A stretch of 64,000 nt of DNA from Gnetum montanum (Eukaryota > Streptophyta > Gnetopsida > Gnetales > Gnetaceae), in the NCBI GenBank assembly GCA_015680685.1, contig MNCI01030296.1:620439-684438 (forward strand), in the 5' to 3' direction. The position numbers and the translations under genes are program-made. The notes beneath the pieces are model-generated. The model was not told the DNA's origin. It was given only the letters and a program-made list of their open reading frames with translations, and made no database searches. How positions within the stretch are numbered: position 1 is the first letter of the stretch; the number at the start of each line of letters is the position of its first letter. This document shows positions 58,461-64,000 of this stretch, in pieces.

Positions 58461-59070
58461 CACAAAGGATTAAGCAATAGCCACGCAACTCACTGCTTCA
58501 CCCATAGATGATTAGACAACGATAGATCCAAAATTCCCAGACGAGCATGTTAGTAGTATAAGCCCAGTACTTGTAGACTTTGAGGCCATTTTACACTTTA
58601 ACGGTGTTTCAACCACACAAGGTGGTAGTGCCGCTTTTGTTATCACATTTCCCTCTGGAGAGATCTGACCTTTTGCGTACCACTATTTTGTTTCTTTGTA
58701 CAAACAACGTAGTGGAATACGAAGGTCTCCTTAGAGGCATTCTAGCAACTCAGAAGTTAGGGATCCAAAATATAGCAATTCAAGGCAATTTAAAACTAGT
58801 CATTAACCAAGTCATAGAGGTTTATGCTTGTAAAGCACAACCCCTACAACCTTACTATGATTTGGCAAAGTGCTTACTGAAACAACTTGCAACTATAGAT
58901 GTCCAACATATCCCCCACAATGAAAATGCCATAGTTGATGCATTGGCTACCTTAGCCTTAAGTGTATCGACAAATACATTCTCTACTTTACCCACTTCAA
59001 TAATGGATTGCATTGAACCTATAATCCACACAATAAGTATTACATCCATAAGTACACCTCATGCCTAGGA
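58461..59070 (+). pseudogene. Archaeal-type RNase H of element C
   Basis: After the HYIV linker and ATQLTASP, a second RNase H reads AILHFNGVSTTQGGSAAFVI, NNVVEYEGLLRGILATQKLG, IQGNLKLVINQVIEVYACKA, QPYYDLAKCLLKQLATIDV and NENAIVDALATLAL. As in element B the first and third catalytic aspartates are asparagines, while the glutamate and final aspartate remain. A frameshift separates its first strand from the rest. Confidence 0.85.
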
Positions 59071-59342
59071 ATGGTATGATGACATTAAGACATACCTCCA
59101 ACAAGGAGACCCCCACAAAACTTAATATCTACCCAAAAGGATGCAGTGCCAAAATGATCGTGGCAGTACATCCTCTTAGGTGATAGTACCTTATGTCGTA
59201 GATCTTATGATGGGATACTGTTAACTTGCGTTAGTGGCAAGAAGCATAAAAGATTGTTGACCAAGTCCATGAGGGACTATGTGGAGGTCATATAGCTCCT
59301 AGGGTAATGGCAGTAAAAATTAGATGTCTAGGCTACTACTAG
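59071..59342 (+). pseudogene. Truncated integrase of element C (zinc-binding domain only)
   Basis: EWYDDIKTYLQQGDPHK, then VDQVHEGLCGGHIAPRVMAV and KIRCLGYY match element B's zinc-binding domain. At 59342 the match stops in the middle of GYYWP, and the sequence becomes the 3' tandem array (aggaccttaaactagcacaa). The whole catalytic core and C-terminal domain are missing, so this copy cannot integrate by itself. Confidence 0.85.
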
Positions 59343-60941
59343 GACCTTAAACTAGCACAACCAGTGTTCTACCAGGGCCTAAAATTGGGTTTGCAATTCA
59401 GCACCACTAGTCTAACATGCATGGTTCTACAGACAAGCAAGCGAGAATACTTTCAATCGTCCATTGCCTACCCACGCCTCTCGAACATGACAGAGTGGAG
59501 AATTGTAGTTTTAGAATGAAGTTCACGTTGTTAAGGAAAAACCCTCTAGGACATTTGCAATGTCACCATCCTTGGCATCTTGCTCATCTTCCAAATATTC
59601 CATTTGGCATCTTGCTAACCTTCTAAAGCTACCACCACCACTTCCAATTGGCTTGGTTGTAGGTCTCATCATCAGTAACTTCTGCTAGAGTCCTAGCAGT
59701 ACTATGGTCCAACCACAATGTTGTCATCCTCCAACCCTCACCATTAATAGAGTCTTGAAGAGCATTCAGCTACATGGCCCTTCACCCTACAATTGAATTT
59801 CCTAGCTCCTGCCTTTGGTGAGAATGCCTAAGCACATGCATCACCATTTCTCCTAGCCCCTTGAGTGCTCACTTTTGGTGTGGATGTTGGAGCTTTCCAA
59901 CTTGCCACTGTCGATGCTTGCACTGGCCTTCTTGATTTGGACATTGTACACACATGATGTAGCACTCACGACCCTCGCAATGTCTCAAGTAGGAAAAACT
60001 TCACCCCCATCTCACATGGTGGTTGTTTTTTTTTTTTGTTTTCTCTGTGTTGCATTTGTAGGATGAAGCCTAGGTGGCATTGCTCAAGTGTGTGTTTCAC
60101 CATGATGGTAAGACACTACATTATTCCAATGTGTCTGCTTTAGCTCACCTAGCTACTTAAGAGTGCACACCTCTCCTATCCTCTCAGCCAACCTAACCTC
60201 TACCTCTTGATCTTGCAATTTTCCACATCCCTTGGAAGCTTTTCTAATGCATATGAAACCCTTTCTTGCAGTTAGCCGCTGAACCCATGATGGACGTAAT
60301 GCAACTCGTCCCATGGGAAGCCTTTGTGGGCTTGTCAAAGCCCCACATGGATGTAACACAACTCATCCTAGGGAGGAAACACCTCTCTTACAGCTATGAT
60401 GCAGTTGCCTTTAAGTGGATATGGGTGCACAATTTTCCTAGAAAAAAAAGCATAAAAAAAGAACAGAAGCAAGGAGAGAGAAAAAATAAAACAAATAAAA
60501 AATAAAAATAAAAAAAGAGAAGAAGAAAAAGAAGAAAGAAAATGGGACTAGCTAAACACCTAAGTCAAATGGCACAGTTACCGTCTTGCAATTGGTCTGG
60601 CCTTGGATTGACCATCTCATAAGCATGCTGACAAGAGGTCGAAATCCAAAGGGTAGGACAACTTCACATGCCAACTCCCTCACAAGCACTCTGATGAGGG
60701 ATCATGCTATGGCAACAAGCCATCATCGCATGACATCCCGCAGCTATTCTTTCCATCCCTTGATATCTTTTCCTAAACTCTTTCCCTTCACACTTCATTT
60801 CCTCAGCACTCTCAAGCATAGCAAAGCATAGTCCAAGCGGGCACTAACGAACGATGTTGGGGTCAAATTCATCATGGTATTTCATATTCTTTGTCGACAT
60901 TTCTCGAGTCAATCCTCTAGACATTGACAAAGTGGGGCCAA
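59343..60941 (+). other. 3' untranslated region of element C with arrays, purine tract and polypurine tract
   Basis: It begins with one or two AAACTAGCAC units (to about 59420), then runs parallel to 6180-7545 of element A. A long A/G-rich tract spans about 60437-60545, where A has shorter purine tracts at 7118-7165 and 10925-10968. Immediately before the LTR, acattgacaaagtggggccaa is the polypurine tract, preceded by ctttgtcgacat as the partner arm. No gene is supported. Confidence 0.7.
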
Positions 60942-62921
60942 TGAAACACCACTAATTTCGGGCTCCTATGACTCAACAAAAGATTTATCTAAGTGTCAAA
61001 ACTTGGGCAAAATATTTTTAAGTTTGGTGTCACGTTGTGTAGTGTAGACAGCGTAGCACACTAGAAGTCCTAATGTTAGCAATATTTTTATAAGTCTGCC
61101 TACTACGCTCCCCAGCATAGCTAGCATAGCACATGTTTCCAAGGCTATTTTGGACAAATGTCAAGCTAGAAGCAGTAAAAAGGACACTAAGGATGGACTA
61201 AACAGTTAGGCAAATTTTCTATCTCCTAGGCCATCAAGCTTTCTGTGCTTTTCAGCTTGCCTAGCTTGACACATGTCCCAGTTGCCAATTCACCCAAGTG
61301 CAAGGCTAGGAGTTGTTAAAGGTGCTTAGCATGGAAAAAATAGTTTGGCAAATTTTCTATCTTTTGGGCCTGTTACGCTCTGCTACACTACATAGCATAG
61401 ACAACGTAGCACAAGTTTCAGGGGTCAAATTTTTCTAAGTGTTGAACCAGAAGTCTGTCGAATTTGGCAATTTTTTTATTACTGAGGTTGCCTGTCCTGC
61501 TTCACCTTCAGAGCATGGTTAGGATGCCATGAAGAAACATTGTGAATTTTGGCAAAATTCATCCAAAAATTGTTGCTACGCTCTACTACGCTACATAGCA
61601 TAGCTAGCGTGATAGGTTTTCGAGGCCAATAATTTTCTAAGCATGAAACGAGAAGGTATCAAGCTATTGTGACATGGAAGATGCATTTTCTGGTTGCTAA
61701 AGTCGCATGTCTTACTACATCCCAGAGTGGAATTTCCAATTTTGGTAAAATTCATCAAAATAGAAGTGCTACGCTCTACTACCCTGCGTAGCGTAGGCAG
61801 CATAATAGGGCAAAAACTACAATTTTTTTTAAGTATTCACGCTACACTCCATTATGCTGTGCAGCGTAGACAGTGTAACACTTGGAAAATGTTGTCAAAT
61901 GCTTCTAGAAGCTCCCAGAACTTGGCATCAACCTTCATTTCAGATTTGACGTCCCTCTGGTAGCTAAGATCAGTAGTTTGCTTTGTTTTTGCATCCCCTA
62001 TTGATCCCCAAAATTGTTGCTATGCTTGACCCTACTCCAAAGAGGGGGAAGACGTAGTCCTGGAAAATAGGGTCCTATTGCATTTTTTTTGGCATTGTTT
62101 GTAGGTACATGGTAGTCCCTTAGACTTTAGCACATGCAGTCTAGGCAGTATGGTCATAGTTTGGTAGATCTTTAGTTCCTATTCCTATCTTGCAGAGCAT
62201 GACACCACTGAGCTTGACACCTTGAGCATAGCATGTCAGTGTGACTTGTTCACACCCATGCTACATGGGACCCAAGCCACGTGGCACTCAATCCACATCT
62301 CCCATCAACCCTAGCTCTATAAATACCCCTATAATCAACATTTTAGGGGTTGGCTGATGATTGGCAAAATCACTGTAAGCACTAGGCATTAAAGCATTCT
62401 TAGCACCTTCATCACTCCCACACTTGAGCACCGTGACCCAGCAACTACATAGCATGACAACTGTAAGCTCAATAGGTTCAACCCCTTTTGCAACTGCTAG
62501 CATCATGTCTGTCACATCTCAGAGACTGTGACCACACTGCCACACAACCCTGTTGCACTTGTCTAACACTGCATACTAGTTCTATACACTGTTTAATCAA
62601 GAGCTACGGTCCCCAACCATGGGATGGTGCATTTCTTCACTTAAATTCTCATTTCGTTTTCCTTTAGCATTTGCTTCAAATTTTAGCATAATTTCTTGTG
62701 TTTTCTACTGCTAACATGTACTTTTGTTTACTCACGACACTATTTTCGAGTTTTTTGTGGATGGTTATTGTTACACCTTGTAAGTCCTTGTTTGATTGGC
62801 CAGACTGTTCAGGGCACCTCGTTTCCGTTTTCTCCAACACGCCCCTCCCAAGAACTTGGGGTTAGGCTGTGTGCCTGACGACCTCTCGGTGTTCCAACCA
62901 CCGATGTTTTCGGACATCACA
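60942..62921 (+). repeat. 3' LTR of element C
   Basis: A 1,980-base LTR starting TGAAACACCACTAATTTCGG and ending CATCACA. A TATAAATA box lies at 62318-62325. Several gctacgctct/gcgtagc inverted-repeat modules occur between 61030 and 61870. It is the undamaged partner of 45970-47908. Confidence 0.9.
62318..62325 (+). promoter_or_regulatory. TATA box in element C 3' LTR
   Basis: TATAAATA in the context agctctataaataccc, about 1,376 bases into the LTR. Confidence 0.6.
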
Positions 62922-62926
62922 ACTAA
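62922..62926. repeat. Target-site duplication of element C, right
   Basis: ACTAA, identical to 45965-45969. Confidence 0.9.
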
Positions 62927-63720
62927 TGCATCTAGATTATGTACCACTTGGAGCAGATTTAGTATCATTGCAGTTTCTTATCTATGCATGCATGATAGAT
63001 AAATTACTTGGAATGAAGCTTCTAGCCTTTATGGGTTTGAATAAAAATAATTTTTAAAAATTAATTTATAACCTTGAGAATTTATTTAAAGTTAACAACA
63101 ATTTGCATTAGTCTAGATATTCTTTAAAAGGATGGAAAATATGTTTTTCCTTTTAATTCAAAAGTTTCTTATGAGATTATTACAAAGAATGATTTTATTC
63201 ATAATAAATTTAATGAGGATTGCAAAATAAAATTACCATCACACTTTTGGACAAGGAAAATGAAAGATATTTGGAGAGCTCTTACATTTCTTAAAATTCA
63301 TATTTTTTATAGTGTTTTATTCAACAAGGGTTTTTTTATTAGCATTCATCTTAGATATATAAGAAATGTTTCTCCTCAATGTCCTCTTTAGAGAAGTAAA
63401 AACTAATTTTCTCATGTTTTTTATGAGTGTTTTGTTGCTCAATATGCTTAGAAATGGACATCCAAAATTTGTAAGAACTTTCAACCAAGCATCAATGAAG
63501 TCATTCATGGTGATTAATTTGCTTTGTCTACATCATTTCTTTTCCATGAGAGTGCTTCTAAATAAAGGTAAGGTTTGATCCTTTTCCTAGCCTAGAGGAA
63601 ATGTTTTTCAAGATTTATTTTATGATGAAAACTTGAAATGGCATCCACAAAACCTTTGGGCTTTTTCTTTAGACTCTCTCTCTTTGATGATTTAATATAC
63701 TTTGAATTTTTTAAATACTA
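62927..63720 (+). pseudogene. L1-type LINE ORF2, 3' part (zinc-binding RT domain)
   Basis: This continues the LINE interrupted at 45969. It reads ASRLCTTWSRFSIIAV directly after the insertion, then FWTRKMKDIWRALTFLKIHI (63250), and a zf-RVT-type segment: SPQCPL, HVFYECFVAQYA and KWTSKICKNFQPSINEV (63370-63510), with one expected cysteine of the C-x2-C pair replaced by a stop. This domain ends plant L1 ORF2 proteins. The coding match fades by about 63720. Confidence 0.8.
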
Positions 63721-64000
63721 TTATTCATTTTTTAGGGCTCTCCTTTAACCTAGTGGTAATACTCTTAATTTGAAAACTCGAAGTCATTGGGTAGACAATG
63801 CTAAATTATATATCTTGAGACATACTTATATTACAATTATTTTGAGGTTCCAATAGCTACCATGATAATGTTATCTTTCATGTATACCATTATCCCTTCT
63901 CCCACAAGCACTTTTAAATAAAATAGTAACATATAATCTTGCACCCGTAAGTTTTTGGGGTCCTACACCCTTACAATGGTAATTGAGAGGGTTAAGTTTG
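63721..64000. other. Nothing supported
   Basis: AT-rich end of the window. A faint tRNA-like phrase (ctagtggtaatactc near 63755) is not enough to call a SINE. Confidence 0.3.

Larger units (their letters stand above)
45970..62921 (+). mobile_element. Element C: Tat/Ogre-like Ty3/gypsy retrotransposon, 17.0 kb
   Basis: A full-length LTR retrotransposon inserted in an L1-type LINE, with both LTRs, a PBS (47914), gag, protease, tandem array, antisense gene, splice acceptor (56825), RT-RNase H-archaeal RNase H, truncated integrase, arrays, polypurine tract and 5-base target-site duplications ACTAA. Coding parts match element B in order, and most of the protein motifs are shared. The LTRs differ by many transitions, so it is not recent. 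The integrase core is missing, so movement would need help from another copy. Confidence 0.9.

Overview
The window is plant nuclear repeat DNA, with no bacterial-style operons and no intact host gene. It consists of nested Ty3/gypsy LTR retrotransposons with very long LTRs, plus two kinds of non-LTR element. The TATAAATA promoter boxes inside LTRs, the GT-AG introns, the archaeal-type RNase H after reverse transcriptase (a hallmark of the plant Tat/Ogre lineage) and the Athila-like and RTE/L1 reverse transcriptases all point to a large seed-plant genome. A gymnosperm is plausible but not proven. Most reading frames are broken by stops and transitions, so the copies are old. Single N characters at 21665, 47144 and 47518 mark assembly joins.

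Layout. (1) 1-13005: element A, a Tat-like element on the + strand that enters from the left edge. It holds an antisense gene (1-3470), a 3' internal region with tandem arrays, an LTR (7546-9169), a second shortened internal region, and a second LTR (11355-13005). It has no RT, RNase H or integrase in the window. (2) 13006-15174 and 31482-about 37100: element D, an older Athila-like element on the - strand, split by element B. (3) 15175-31481: element B, a complete Tat-like element on the - strand, 16.3 kb, with target-site duplication CCAAC. (4) 37190-41010: fragments of an L1-type LINE and an RTE-type LINE, both on the - strand. (5) 41868-45969 and 62927-about 63700: an L1-type LINE on the + strand, split by element C. 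(6) 45970-62921: element C, a Tat-like element on the + strand, 17.0 kb, with target-site duplication ACTAA.

The main discovery is shared by A, B and C. Between the protease and reverse transcriptase regions, on the strand opposite to gag-pol, lies a multi-exon gene of unknown function. In B it can be modelled as eight exons encoding about 1,100 residues. The three divergent copies share exon order, several intron positions and phases, and a conserved block (KLLSQG, then AWIM and EGT-YN in B and C). The gene sits where Ogre-type elements carry an intron between pro and RT, and a splice-acceptor-like site before RT is recognisable in all three. So it looks like an intron-nested antisense passenger gene. 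Element A keeps it while having lost RT-RH-IN.

B and C have the order LTR, PBS, gag-protease, tandem array, antisense gene, splice acceptor, RT-RNase H-archaeal RNase H-integrase, tandem arrays, polypurine tract, LTR. C has lost its integrase core, and B has lost the promoter part of its 5' LTR. None looks able to move on its own today.
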